Shown here: piece by piece, positions 16,706 through 30,335 of the stretch
Numbering within the stretch: the first letter of the stretch is position 1
Layout: the number at the start of each line of letters is the position of its first letter
Source of the DNA: Epiperipatus broadwayi
Taxonomy: Eukaryota > Onychophora > Udeonychophora > Euonychophora > Peripatidae
Length of the DNA stretch: 64,000 nucleotides
Direction of reading: 5' to 3'
Assembly (NCBI GenBank): GCA_028023455.1
Contig: JAQFVV010006313.1
Location: forward strand, 2,180,992-2,244,991
Made by a program: the position numbers and the translations under genes
Notes under the pieces: generated by a model
Seen by the model: only the letters and a program-made list of their open reading frames with translations
The model's database searches: none
Told to the model about the DNA's origin: nothing

Positions 16706-17357
16706 AGTTTTCTATAATAGGACTTTTTGTTGAGCTACAGATTGCAGGCTGCTATGTCGTATCACATTACAGCATGTATATCGCATCACAGCAAATAAGT
16801 TTGGCAAATTCGCACAGTTTATAAAATTGTTACGGCTTGGTGAGAGGGTGTGTGTATTTGAATTGGATGGAAATGTTGTTTTGATTGAATTTTTTTTTAA
16901 AGTATTGAAATGTTCAGATTTTCTAAAGTAATAATTATCCGACTCTTTACACCATACTGTATTGAAGTTTTAAGTGAGAAAATGTTGACAAGATATATGT
17001 GTAAAGTGAGTTGGACGTACTGCTCATAACATCTACCGTGTGTTTATTTTTGAAATAAAAAATAGTGGTAACACAAAAATATCCCGTAAGAAAAGTACAA
17101 TTCTACACTATTTTTTTAAATTTCATAAAGGGCACATATTATAAACAATGATTAATAAGTAAAGAAGACATTTTATATATATATATATATTTGTTGTTTA
17201 AAAAACTTTTACTTTCTTTCTTTTCTCCGACTACTTTTATACTTTGTTGAATATATTTTATGTTTATTGTTATCATTTATTTTATATATGTTAATAAAAA
17301 AAAATATTTATAAAAAGTCGATTTTGATATTTTTTATTTTAGCATTACAAACAACAG

Positions 17358-17408
17358 AACCCTAACCCTAAACCTAATCCTAAAACTAACCCTAAACCTA
17401 ACCCTAAT
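17358..17408 (+). repeat. Interstitial telomere-like (CCCTAA) tract with variant units
   Basis: About eight units of CCCTAA or close variants (CCCTAAA, CCTAAT, CCTAAAA) follow one another over 50 bp. This is the complement of the TTAGGG repeat found in most non-arthropod animals. The tract lies inside the TIR element at 16623-17917, directly after one of its internal direct repeats. Unit variation points to age. Confidence 0.85.
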
Positions 17409-17917
17409 AACTTTTACTTTTTGTTGTCATTCTATGTGAAGTAAAAAATAGCAGTAATATCTGTTTCTCTGTAAAAAATTAAAATGTAAAACGAAGACTA
17501 AAAAAGTAAAAAATAATGGTAACACAATAATATCTGTTTCTCTGTAATAATTAAAATTTAAAAGGAATACTATGAAATTTTACTTTTTATTCCGATTATG
17601 AGTTTTTAAACAACAACAACAACAAAAAGCCGTAACCCCACTAAAAAAATATCCGATTGAAAATTGTTTTTTCTAATAAAGCAAAACAAAAAAACACGAA
17701 TCAAATTGTAATTTGTTGATTTTATTTTACATTTATTGTTATCATTTAATTTGTATATGTTAATAAAAAATAATATTTAAAAAAGACAATTTAGTTTTTA
17801 TTTTATTTCAGCTTTACAAAAAACACATCAAAATGATTAAAGTCAACGGCCTGGGAATGTTCATATTTTATAGTTTTAGCGTGAAAACGGCGCCATCAAA
17901 CGGCTCCTTTGTCTATA

Positions 17918-20533
17918 ATATTAGCACTGGTAATATAATTTTTATATTTTAATCACGTTAATACTAATTCAAAATAATTGGTTCTAGAGGTAAATTGATT
18001 ATTTTGAATGATGATGGTTATACAACTGATCCTATTCAAACATTAAAGCAGTGCTTTGTATGTATATATACCGACAATTATTTGTTTTTATATATAATAT
18101 TTTCTATAATGGGTATTGTACTATTATATATATTATTTCTGGGAATTAATTAAAAGAAAATAACAAAGAAAAAAATGACTTCAAATCTTACCACACACAT
18201 TTTTATGATTTAAAAAGAAGTTCTGTGAAAAGTACTTGTCATTATACTGAAACATCAGCTATTTAGCTATTACATTTTTATTACACAGAAGCTCCTGGAG
18301 ATAATACTATGAATTCATATAATAGTGAAAATATTAGAACATATGTAAGTATTGTAAGTGCCATCTTAGTGCTGTATGTCAGTATTTAAAAAAAATAAAG
18401 AAGTTTGTTGATCTTGTTTAATTTTTATTTCACTTGATTTATGGATAATGGGGGTGTGGAGTATTAATGTTAAATAAATAACCATGGCAACCTACTATTT
18501 TAAAATAATATTATTTACTATTAATTCTAGCATCCAAATCACAAATCTGTTGTGGTCAATTTCAGGAAAAATATAAACACGTGAATAAATAAATAGATTT
18601 TGGAAATAGGTAAATAAATCATAGAAAGATCACTTGAATAAAATCAATATTATTATTAGGTGTTATACATGTCCATTTCTGTTATTACAATTACCATAAC
18701 AATACACATTACAGAATTAAATGTTTTATGTTTTATATATGTTTGTTTATAAGTCAGGTTATTGGAAAATATTATTAAAAATTATGTAATATATATATAT
18801 TAAAATTATTGAAAATGTAATAGGTTTTTTTATTTTGGTTTTAAAATGAAAAATGATAGTGACACTTTCTAAAACAGAATTTTATTTTCACTTTATCTAA
18901 TTGTTTTAAAATCTTCATTTCACTTATTATTAATTGGAGGCAAATTTTCTTGAACAATTTTCTTATATCATTGAGTGAAATTTGGGTGATATCTAACATC
19001 CATTCTGACAACAACTGATATCAGCCAGAGGATATTATAAATAGAACCAAAATGCTGCAATTTTAGTTCTTGTAATTTCATTGTTGCTAAGAACAGATGC
19101 ATTTATATTCATCTTTAAAAATATGTTAAGATTATATTTTAAATGATTAATTTCTAAAATCATGGGACACTGAATCCAAGTGTCTCTTCATTCAATTGGA
19201 CAGCTGGTTGATGAATTTCCAAAAGGATTTGACAAAATGTTAAACAAAAAATCACCAAAATGTATTGTATGCAAGTCAGCCATAAGAATTTCCCCTCACT
19301 AAGATCTAGAATTTCATCTATTTATTTGTGATGAATACAAACCCAATTATGGGTATATGGTTATCATATTTCAGATCAAGGAATTTCACAAGATCGATTA
19401 ACTCAACTTATGTTAATAAGCAATTCAAATTTCACTTTATTAATATGGAAAGAAAAGGCTAGCATTTATTCACTTGAATATAACCTAATTTTGTCAAGGA
19501 AAAAAAAATCTTTATACATTATTACCCATTAAAAGGGAAAATAAAGCCAGTGATGTGTGATTTTGCATTTACTAAGTACCTGTTGTTTAAAAGCTTGGAT
19601 ACATTTATATGCTTAAAAGAAGTAATTGGATTCAAATCCACTATAGTTAGCATTCATGCTTGATTTCTCTTCTTAAAGGAAATCATCTCTATGCATTATA
19701 ATCAGAAACAAGAAACCGAAGCTCGATGGACTATTGGATGAAAATGTGGACAATCTTTCACTTAGATGGTATGATATATATATATTGATATTGATATATT
19801 GTTAAAAAGAAAAAAAGGATTTCCATTTGTTCAAATTTTATTTTAAAAAAAACGTAGGTAAATAGTATATATGGGTTATGATAAAATTCACGCAATAAAA
19901 AGATTGGAGAGATTTATTTTTATTCTCATTATTTAAACTTTTACTGATAAAATAGGTTAATACGACCCGATGTTTTCAAGCAATTTTCAAGATATGTGCC
20001 AGATTTAATTCAGGGATGTTCACATAGAGAAAGGATTTAAATACAATAGAGTTTTTTGTGTTAGTTTAATTATTTAGAAATTACTTTAATGAACAAATAA
20101 AGATCAATTTTTATTTCATCACATTTTTTTATCATTTTATATTCTATGTAAAGTCTCAGGAAGACATTTAAAATATCTCCTTCAGTTTTATATATAATAT
20201 TGTTGTCACGCAACGCATCTTTGAGTTTCATATATACATATTTCATTATTATTATTATTATTGATTGTATACAGTAATAGACTATCAGTTATTTATATAT
20301 TAAAGAAACATAATATTGTATTCTTTTAACTGGTTAAGATTTTAGTCTTTTGCAAACGTCGTTTTGTTTGTTCAGTTATATATTTTTTTATTATTACTAT
20401 TATAAATTTTTATTATGAACCAATAAATTTAGAGTTGATTAAAATCTTGTGAATCTGTCTAATTATTTCTTTGAATGTGCAAGGTAATGTTAGTACTTGA
20501 AGTTTAATCCAAGATCAAACCCATTTTGGTAGG
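17918..20533. other. No supportable gene
   Basis: AT-rich sequence. The part at 19150-19740 has several short open stretches on the plus strand, with a C-x2-C pair near 19263, that might be a transposase relic, but no motif series I can defend. Confidence 0.35.
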
Positions 20534-20823
20534 TCAAATAGATTTACCATATAATAATCAATTGACGAAACACTTAATTAGTTTTACAATGCTTTATTAT
20601 CAACCTTTCCTTCAATTAACAGTTTCGATTGCCCAAACAATTTTCTTCAAAATCTTATATCTCCTAATCTCACTAGATTGTAACAGTGAGATTAGATGAT
20701 ATAAGGTTCTGAAGAAGATTGCTAGGGCAATCGAAACTGTTATCTGAAGGAAAGAGTGGATAATAAAACATTGTAAAAGTAATAAAGTGTTTATCAATTG
20801 ATTATTTATATGATATACATTTG
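20534..20823. repeat. Foldback element, about 140-bp arms
   Basis: Left arm landmarks AACAGTTTCGATTGCCC, CTTATATCTCCTAATCTCAC and TAATAATCAATTGA reappear in inverted orientation as GGGCAATCGAAACTGTTATC, GTGAGATTAGATGATATAAG and TCAATTGATTATTTA. The arms nearly touch: the loop is about ten bases (TAGATTGTAA). Divergence between the arms is roughly one change per ten bases by eye. Non-coding; the minus-strand frame at 20612-20827 is a by-product. Confidence 0.85.
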
Positions 20824-22545
20824 ACAATGCAATAGGAAATAGTGGTTATTATACTTAGTGAAATAGATTTAAATATATGTTTATTTTCTTATATATTAAC
20901 ATTATTATTAGATCTGGTTAGATATAAATATTATATTTATCATTACATTGAAATATTTGTTAACTTATCTAAGTCAATATTACTGGTAAAAATAATTTCA
21001 TTAGTTCATGATTAATTATTAATGAGCTTATCATATAGGGTTACGAAAATCTTAATAGATTTTATTCTGTCATTAGTGAAAATAATTTGTCTTAATTACT
21101 TTTAAACTTCTTTAAAATGGGAATCATAAATTGTATTAACTAGTATATGTTAATAGTATCTTTGGTTTGAATAACTGCCAATAATCATCTTATGTAGTTT
21201 AATTGTTATAAAGTCCATTTTTATAATCGATTGACTGAAGAGTCAAGTAGATGAATAATATCAGTGGTTATAATTCGGTAAATATCCAATAGAAACCTGT
21301 GGTCTATATGATATGATTGGTATTGCCAAATGCAAGATTATCTAATAGATTTATTGAAAATAAATTCTTGCAGATTGTTTTATTTAAACATAACTTGAGC
21401 AATAATTGCATATAATATAATGTAAAGTGGGTACAAAATATTAATATTGCATTTAGCATTTTGTTAAATTAGATATAAAACTGAGTGAAGGTTTATTTTA
21501 ATTAAACATTATAAATATAGTGTAGGTTTAGAAAATGTTTTCAAAATGTTACTATATGTATTTAGGAACTAATTTATTTAAACGGAATATCATTAAATTT
21601 TATTTTACTATAACAATATTAGATTAGTAAAATATGTCAGAACTTAGTGATTTATTGATTTGAATTTGGTTTCATCCAATAATAAATGAAATAGATATCT
21701 TAATCATGCATCGTTGTTTAGGGTAATGATCTATGATTTTACTGCTTATTTTAGTTTAATTTGGAATAGTGAATAGATTTGGTGATGTCTGAAGCGATGA
21801 TCTCATTTGATTTATTTTTTTAAGTACTATCTGAAAAAATTAGGTTTTAATAAGGATTATCATTAGTATTTTATTATCTTGTAGTGGACAATCTAAATAA
21901 TTATGTATTGGAAATATTGTTATTGTATAGTATGACCAATACACTGAGATAGATAATTTTACACTGGTTCTAACAGAGTTACTATTTGTTGATGCATGTT
22001 TTGCTCTGTTATTAATAATATAAATCTTAAGGGCATTTCTTCGCGATTTTTTATTTCCATATTGTATCACTAATAAGGTGGTTGTGTAAAAATTTATAGG
22101 TCAATTTCTTTTATTTTATGACAGATGTTGACTGAACAAATGTAGAGAGGTAATGAGGTAAAAGATCCATTATTTTTGTTACAAAGTAGCTACCAAATTC
22201 TAGCTGATGATGATCATGTGCAGGTGAAAACCGTTACAAAATGCCAAGTCAACTTTAAGGCCATTATAAAATGACATTTCACATTTAGGCTAGATTTATT
22301 TCATAATGAATGGCATCTCAATTCTGAAACATACTAAACTTTTATATTATCTATTCATATTATAATCAATATTCTATTACAAAATGGTGACAAATGATTG
22401 GGCTATGTTTCATTCAGATTATATTGATCATTTTCCCAGCATCATCATTTTTATCATCTTACAATATATATATATGCTATAGAACATTTCACAATTGTAA
22501 AAAAAAAAGCTATCGATAATCAAATGATTACACTGAAAAAATGTA
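20824..22545. other. Gene-free AT-rich DNA
   Basis: No gene seen. The stretch near 22207-22250 carries CTGATGATG followed by GTGAAAACC, reminiscent of hammerhead core strings but without a pairing stem. Confidence 0.35.
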
Positions 22546-22547
22546 GG

Positions 22548-22630
22548 CACTGGAGGGTTGTAGTGCCATTCTAAAATCTAGCGACTTCGGAGCTCAAGAT
22601 CCATGGTTCAAATCCAGCTCTGTCTTTGAT
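22548..22630 (+). repeat. tRNA-like SINE fragment
   Basis: ATGGTTCAAATCCAGC is a good Pol III B box (GGTTCAAATCC) in DNA that is less AT-rich than its surroundings. The expected A box upstream is poorly kept, so this is a decayed SINE head rather than a tRNA gene. Confidence 0.45.
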
Positions 22631-25600
22631 AGCCTTTAAAATCTTTATAAATTTCCAACATTAAAATCATTGATATTATTTTTACGATCATGTCAGATAG
22701 ATTTTATAACTAATTTTAATCTTGCAAACATGAATATGGTCAAACACAACAAAAAAGCAATTATGTAAAATTTAAAAAAATCAATGACTACTACATATAA
22801 CATAAACTTTTCTGAGTATATTAAGGTTGAAATTTTTTAAAAATATAATACTAATGTTTTTGAAAAACTTTGCTACGAAATAACGAATTTAATTATCATC
22901 ATTAGATATCAATAAAAAAGTCACATCCTGCACATATCAATTCAACCTCTCCATCCCTTTCTGTCCGCTGCTTAATCATATAAAATCATATTAAATTCTG
23001 TTATTTAAATCATTGACTATCTAAATTATTTCTTACTTACTATTTGTAGTAAATTATTATGCAATTTATTTAAGGAGTTATAAATCAATCGTATCTTTAT
23101 TGACAAATCATTGATGTCGAATTTTGGAGAAAAAAATCTCTTATATATATATATTTTAAAAAAATCTATTATATAAGTTAATTAATTTATAAAGTAAGTT
23201 GATCTCTACAAATAAATATCGCTTAAAAAAGAAAAAAAAACGTAATATTTTTCGTTTAAATCTTAGATTATATTTTATAGTAATTATTACGAATTATATC
23301 CTTAATTATTTTTTCATTTTCAATACTAAATTAATATATATAATAAAAAAAATTATTAAAAAAAAAAGTATGATTCATATAAAATAAATTCAAATTAAAA
23401 AAAAAAATGATGAAATGTTTTCATATGATAGAAAAAAACAACACATATTACAAATTTAATTAAGAAAGAATTTTTTGATAAGAGAATAAGACATTTGCAT
23501 AGCGTGTAAATAATAGTTAAAATGCTTAATAAGATTAAGCCAGATATTTATTACTTTTATACATTCACACAGAATAATCATATAGTTGTATAATATTAAG
23601 CATTATCACAAATCTATGGAAGTATCTAAATGGTTAGTAACAGAAAGTCTATAATCGTATACTGATTTACACACAAGTTATTAGTTAGATATATAGTATA
23701 ATGAAATTTACCGCAATCACCAAGTGGTGATTGCCTAACACTTCGTTTAATCTTTCAAAATAGTAATCCAATCAATAAGCAAAAATACCTGTCACATGAA
23801 TAGTATCCGCTACTGCATGCAAACGTTAATATTTATATTCAATCTCAGAATTTATTCAGCATTTATTATACATTATATGCTAACAAATTTCTAATCACTA
23901 ACAATAAAACAGGATATATATGACTAGTGTAACATTATGAGTATCAAAGCAATATTTATCTACATATTACTTCTAATACTTTTCAGATAATAAAAGATTC
24001 TTGACTATTAATATAATATAGTTTCTCAAGTTATGGATGAATACAAATGAGAATTTTCATATTGTATCCAGCAAATACTTTACGATATAAACAGAGTTGT
24101 AACAATAGCGCCAATGAGGTACAAAGCAATTTTAATGTAAATAATATTTACTTTTACAAACGGGACTAGAGTATAATGATTTTTTTTTTCAAAAATTATA
24201 TTACTATAACTATAATAATATGACCATGTGCATAAATTTAACGTGAGAATGATGATAATGATTAAAACGCAAAATCATTATTTAAACAATAATCAAAACA
24301 ATTTATTAAACAAAATACATTTCATAAAATAGAGTAAATAAAGTATATAAAATAGTAAGATTAATATTTCGACAATATTTTTCCAACATATAATCTTGGG
24401 TAAAAAGCGCTGTTAAATAAAAGATTGCAGGTAGCACTGATGTGTAACGGACAGTGTTGTTTACACAAACACACAAATCAATGAAGAAGGTTGTCTGGGA
24501 AAAGATTTCTAATATTTTCTAAGTATTTTAAGATTTACTAAATAAAAAAAGATTACACCATGTTTTATAAAACCTAATTTGTCTCATACTCATAATGAAC
24601 ATTATAATAGTATCATATTATTAATCATTATTTAGGAGTCATTTCTTTCACTAAGATATTGCAATATCCACATGGCTCATTTATACAATATTAAGACCTC
24701 AAACGAAACATTCTATTGGGTCTATAGCCATGGAATAATTATCTATTAAACTTAGTAGTATTATAAGTAAGTTTAATATATATATATATCTTTTTTTCTC
24801 TATAAACGTGTACATACTAATATATCATAAAAATACGTCAATAAAATATGAAGTATATAAGACAAGATAATCTCATCACCCAAGAAGACAACTCAAAATA
24901 TTATTATCTAAAAGCTATGATATGAAAGGAACAACCTATCTTTACTATCATATATTCACTATCACACTAGTTTGATTTAAAAAAAAGACAACAACATATT
25001 ATCTACTTTTCTTACGCTGGACGAAAACGTTAATTAAGCCTAAATACTTACAATCAAAATTTTTATTATATACTACAAATATATATATATATATATATAT
25101 ATAATAACAGACCATACATATATATATATTCTGCCCTTGTAATCGTGTGTAGCTCCACTACACATCAGGCCAATCACGTTGAGGGCCATAATCTAAATGC
25201 CCCATTCCCGCATCTCCACTTCCCCCAAAATAAATATAATATAGTGAAAATCACCTAACCGGGTTCTAGCTCTAATAATTAATGAAATATTCAATTAAAT
25301 GCTTTACTAGCTCAAGTTTCTTAAAATTAATTTAGGTTCTGTTTTAAACTAACTCAAATAAATATTCAGGAATTCATGAGACTAGAAGTGGAAATACGGG
25401 TGACAAGGTAGATTACATTGAGACAATATCCCACAGGATACCACCTCAATGGCATAAGAACACTATCCTCCCTTATACTACTATTAAAAATAATAACTAC
25501 ATAGTATTCTTATGATTCCGCAACTTCTAATCACTAAGACTCATTTAACAATTAAAGTATTAATCTTTTATCTCTAATAATAATAATAGTAATCATCTAG

Positions 25601-28600
25601 CTCAACTGAAATAATCTCAGGTTCTTAAATTTATTCGTATGTTAATAACATATGGTAGCAAAATATGATAAGGGATTTTATGTCATAATCTACTACTCTG
25701 AAATTAGATTAATAATAAAACAATAATAATCACAATCTTCATTGCTTAATCCAACTAGTACAGCTTTTCTTTCATCACAAATTTATAACCGTAATAAATT
25801 AGTTAATAATCTAATATCCCCTTTTTTATCTTTAAGTAATAAAATAAATTAATAAGTGGCAGTGTTTAGATAATCTGATAAATAAAGCAAGTGGCAACTA
25901 ATAACATATAATTTAGCAAAATATTATGATAATAGATTGATGACCAGTAATGCAATGCAATTTTATAATTATTTAATTACAAGAACATCAATAAATAATT
26001 AAGATTAAACATACTTCTCTATTTATCTTTTGTGCAAACAATCATATACTTAGTTTAATAGTTGTGAACATACCCTGTGAATTCATGCAATGATGTAGAG
26101 AAAACAAAACTCAGACACAAGTTTTAATAAACAAATTTTAAAATTTTATTAACATCAATAAAAATAAATAAAACAAACAAATCCATCTACATCTATTTAC
26201 AAGGGATATCCTCATTTTTCTTTACACTACAATAGCTGAATTATACACATTTATATTTCTTTTATCGTTAATTAAACTTATTATGCCTTTTAAAAGTTAT
26301 TTATTTATTTCTCATTAGGTTTATCATATCACTTATTTTAACTATTTTATGGGTAACACCATTCTTTACCTTTTAATATTAAAGTTACTGTATTATAAAT
26401 TATCTATGTGGATAAACATCATTTATAACATCATAATTTTACAATCAATATGGTTTTTAAAAGAAAATTACATTTTCTTGTAACTTTATATAAGTCATTC
26501 CGCATATTATTCAAATATTATTATTACTTTTAACGTTTGTTCTCCAATGCTCGGAAACTATAATACATTTATTCCATAAGCCATACTCATGTATAATACT
26601 ATAACACGGGTTTAATTATCACCTGTTACAGTTTCACATATACTATAATTATCGAATGTTATTGTATTTTTTAAATATGCAATACTTATATTTTTTAAAA
26701 TATAATTAACAATAAGAAAATGTGAAATTATATTTAATATTTTTGTATATTTTTATTTGGATATACTTTTATAAAATTATAGTTCATTTCTTAAAAGGAA
26801 TTAAAATAATTCTCTAACTCCTTCCCTTCTTAGGATATCTGCATCTTTCTTTCAATAATCATAATCTACTCTTCGTTAACACTTAACTATTCTTATTCCA
26901 AATAATAGCCTGACATACATTCTAAAATATCTATTGTTTCCCTTATAATAGACTTATCATGTAACGATGTAGTTGCAAGAAATACAGATAAAGATAGTGA
27001 AAGATGTATAGGATATCGGGAAAATAGATAGATAACTTATCTGCAATATACTTCAAAAATGTATGGAACAGTGTGAATAGGTCTGACATTCATTGTCTAA
27101 TAACCTTGGCGATAAGCATGATGTGGCAGCTATTTACTCAGCTTTACCAAACATCTAGTACGACTCACAAGAAATATATAAAATACCACTGTCCAAGACA
27201 ACATGTCGACCAGTCATAGGGCTTTGTTAACTACGCTGATTAACATCTAAAACTACCTATTATTTCACTCTCTGTAGCATCCTAGTTTTTAATACATCCT
27301 CTTGGTTTCCGAATCACCACGTACTACCAAGTCATTACCCAAACTATCTCTTGAGATTTTTACTGTATCCAACATTGATAAAGTACTAACTACTTTTTAA
27401 AAACAATAAACAAAATTCGCTAATATAAAAACACTTCCCTATTCCATAAGAACAATTTGTCTTGCTTTATTACACTGTAGGTTCAACATCTACGTTTTGT
27501 TAAAATAACATTTAAATATCCCAATCGGAAAATTAACAGAAAATATCACATAACCATCGGTTATATTGAACTATATTAATAACACATAAAATGATTATTG
27601 TATGCATATTTTAAAAATCTAATCACATCTCAAAGTGTTTTAGAGTGTTGTTTTCAAAAATGCGTTTTACAACAATAATAACAATAAAACTTTTGCCCTA
27701 CATTCATTCGATTCTCAGCTGATCTAAATAAATAAAACATACATTATATATCATTAATAATTATAAATGTTACCAAAAACAATCTTTATCTTCCTATCAG
27801 AGTTTGTAGTAGGTTTCTTTCTCTTTGAGCATCGCAAATATACAAATTTCCACATACATACAATATTATTTTAAAATTCAAAATCAAAACATATTATTTC
27901 ATATAATGTTATATCACGAATTAATGTATTTTGTTTTCCCTATCGCTATCTAAAACTTAATGTTTAACTTAGATTAGTAAAGAAAATAATTCAAACCATA
28001 ATCACATATTTTTCTGACGGTAAATCTTGGTTAGTCCCATAATATTTATTATTTCTTCTTTTGTCCGAATGTTCTCCTTTATGCTTATTAAAGTTTTAAA
28101 TAAATTAGTTCATTAAATAAACTGTTTAGACGATTTTTAGTTTTAGTGTTTAATCCAAAATTATTAGAAACATTTTATTTAGTTATCCCACGAAGCTTTT
28201 TAATGTTCTGGCAAATATTACCTCGGCGCATTGATGGATCTTTATTTCTAGTTAAACTACAATTATTTAATAATTACGGTACCAATTGCGTTTTCCATGG
28301 ATCCAATATTTTATATTTCTCTTCTGTAAAATATTTTTTTTTTCTTTAGGCAAGTGTTTTCCTTGGTAAACTTCACTTTCATTCATTATTATTTTATATA
28401 CACTACTTTCGATCTTTAACTATTTTCTAGAGTATTTTCTCAAGTCATCTTAAAGAAAGCAATTCAAACTATTTCAATATTAAAATTCCTTTTGTCCATT
28501 TATTCTTATATGAATAATACTTATTTTTATTTTCCATTATCTTCATTAACTTTGCACACAATGTCCTTTCATTGATTTTATACGCACGAAAACAGCTTTC

Positions 28601-30225
28601 ATAATGATACGCTATATAAACTATATCAACGAATAATATTAACATATTTGGAACATTATAAAATTTACAACTTGGTTTTAAGAATCTATCCATTTTCTAT
28701 TGAAAACTCCGATTATATTTCGATAGAATCCACTGGCAGGTTACTGTAAAGTTAGTGAAACATTACTATGAAAAACTTTTTTTTTAAAACATTTTATTCT
28801 AAGATTCTCTTCGGATGATTTTTTAAATTGTCAGTTGGTTTCTTTCAAAGATATTATTAAAATTATAATAAAATTGACTAATAAATTGAAGAAAAAAAAA
28901 ATTAGAGAGCTTAAAATTTTACCTCTGCTCTGGAGTCAACACATTTTTGTTCTCCCCTGTTTATACAATTAGTTGGCGCGATTTTGGTTGTCTGCCAAGA
29001 TCTATTTTTTTTTATTGGTCAATCCCTACTTGGATTTATAAACAATTTCTAAAGTTTTAAAATCATGACGTAATAGACTTAAATGTTAACTAATTATTAT
29101 TTTTAAATCAATTATTATCTATTACAATTTAACTACCTTTAAAACAATTTTGAAACAATAATTAATAAAGGTGTATACTACTTATTTTTATTATGATGTG
29201 TGACAATTCTGTCCACTTCTATAATATACTATTTATATATTTTAATTATTAGTATTAATTTAAACCGGTGCTTATACATAGAATATTCCAGACAGTCACG
29301 TAGTCATTTCCGGTGTTTAGTCTATTTTTATCTGTCTTAATAAATTTGCTACTTATATTATATAAAATAATTATATAAAATTTTGAAAAACAATTTAGAA
29401 AATATAGAATTAGATACAATTCTCACCATCAAAATATTTATTATTAAATATATCATATTAATCTTTTACTGCTTAATATAATCTATAATATTACATACTA
29501 TATAATATTAATTTTAAAATTTTTTAGTAATTGACCATTTATAACTATCATTGACCTATAGAAAAGGGCACAATATATATAATGATTATTACGCATGAAT
29601 GTTTATGAATAGTTGTAGCTCTAGTCAATGTGCACACTTTTTATTTTCCCACAGATTTCTATTAATAAATTCCTTCAGATGAACTCCATTATTATATTTA
29701 AAATTTTGAGATTCATATTATAGCATACATAAAAACAATTCTTGTTATTCATTAAAAAAAATCGTTTCCAAGTTGAGATGAAGTAAAAAAAAACAATATT
29801 TTTAGTCTCATAAATCCATTCATGGTTTTTTGTTAAAATAGTGACAATGTTGTTTACAATAAAAAAATTTTAAATAATCTATTAAGAGGGTAATTAAGTT
29901 GACGATTCCTTAATTGATTATATTTCTTCTTTAATCCAAATTAAAGAAATGAGAAATATGGCATCATTTTTATATTTTCCACAGTTTTCTGGTTTCTTTT
30001 CCAAAATCGGCAAACACTGTTATTATATTACACCAACAATTTTGCTGATGAGTTTGAATTAGAAATTTTACTGAAAATTGATAAATACAATAAATCCAGT
30101 CCAATTAAGCATCACATATTAATCATTCTGTAGATTTAAAAGATTCCCTAGTTTTAAAAATCTTCAATTGGTAACATTTTCTTCTTTTAAATTTTTATCA
30201 GATTAAGCTATTAAATAGCATTTTA
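22631..30225. other. 7.6 kb without a supportable gene
   Basis: Very AT-rich. (AT)n runs occur near 23142-23154, 24778-24791 and 25078-25103. An imperfect hairpin lies at about 25130-25190, with GTGTAG / CTACAC as its best stem. No frame longer than about 75 codons shows a recognisable motif, and none of the short frames is accompanied by convincing splice or promoter context. Confidence 0.4.
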
Positions 30226-30227
30226 AA

Positions 30228-30335
30228 CTGTCAAGCGTTAGTGGTAGAGTGGTCAGCACAGCCGCCTTACAAGCAATTGTCCCGGGTTTGCGAATTCGCT
30301 TCCCCGCCGATGCTTTGACACATAAAAAAAAAGTA
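30228..30335 (+). repeat. tRNA-derived SINE, well-kept head with A-rich tail
   Basis: AGCGTTAGTGGTAGAGTGG matches a Pol III A box (TAGTGGTAGAGTGG). About 40 bases later GGGTTTGCGAATTCGC matches a B box. A run of nine A follows at 30323-30331. Box spacing and G+C content stand out from the flanks. It does not form a complete acceptor stem, so it is a SINE head rather than a tRNA gene. This is the best-preserved tRNA-like sequence in the window. Confidence 0.6.

Larger units (their letters stand above)
16623..17917. mobile_element. Non-autonomous DNA transposon-like element with about 40-bp terminal inverted repeats
   Basis: The left end TAGACAAAG (from 16625) followed by GATGGCCCCGTTTTC is matched in inverted orientation at the right end, which reads GAAAACGGCGCCATC and then CTTTGTCTA to 17915. 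Both ends are flanked by TA (16623-16624 and 17916-17917), consistent with a TA target duplication as in Tc1/mariner-like elements. The 1.29-kb interior has no transposase. It contains a pair of about 110-bp direct repeats (about 17240-17350 and 17710-17825), a second pair of shorter direct repeats (about 17435-17505 and 17505-17575), and a telomere-like tract. Family assignment is open: TA duplication suggests Tc1/mariner or a related MITE. Confidence 0.65.

Noticed and set aside
17358-17408. A chromosome end or telomere fusion point
   Set aside because: The tract is only about 50 bp, has variant units and is enclosed within a TIR element.
19150-19760. Possible transposase relic (piggyBac-like Cys pattern)
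   Set aside because: Only scattered short frames and one Cys pair; no ordered motif series.
22196-22245. Hammerhead-like CTGATGATG...GAAAAC
   Set aside because: No stem II pairing is possible between the two strings.
25130-25190. Hammerhead ribozyme on the minus strand (CTGATG followed by a good GTGTAG/CTACAC stem)
   Set aside because: The GAAA part of the core is missing; the sequence after the stem reads ACGATTAC. Kept only as a hairpin.
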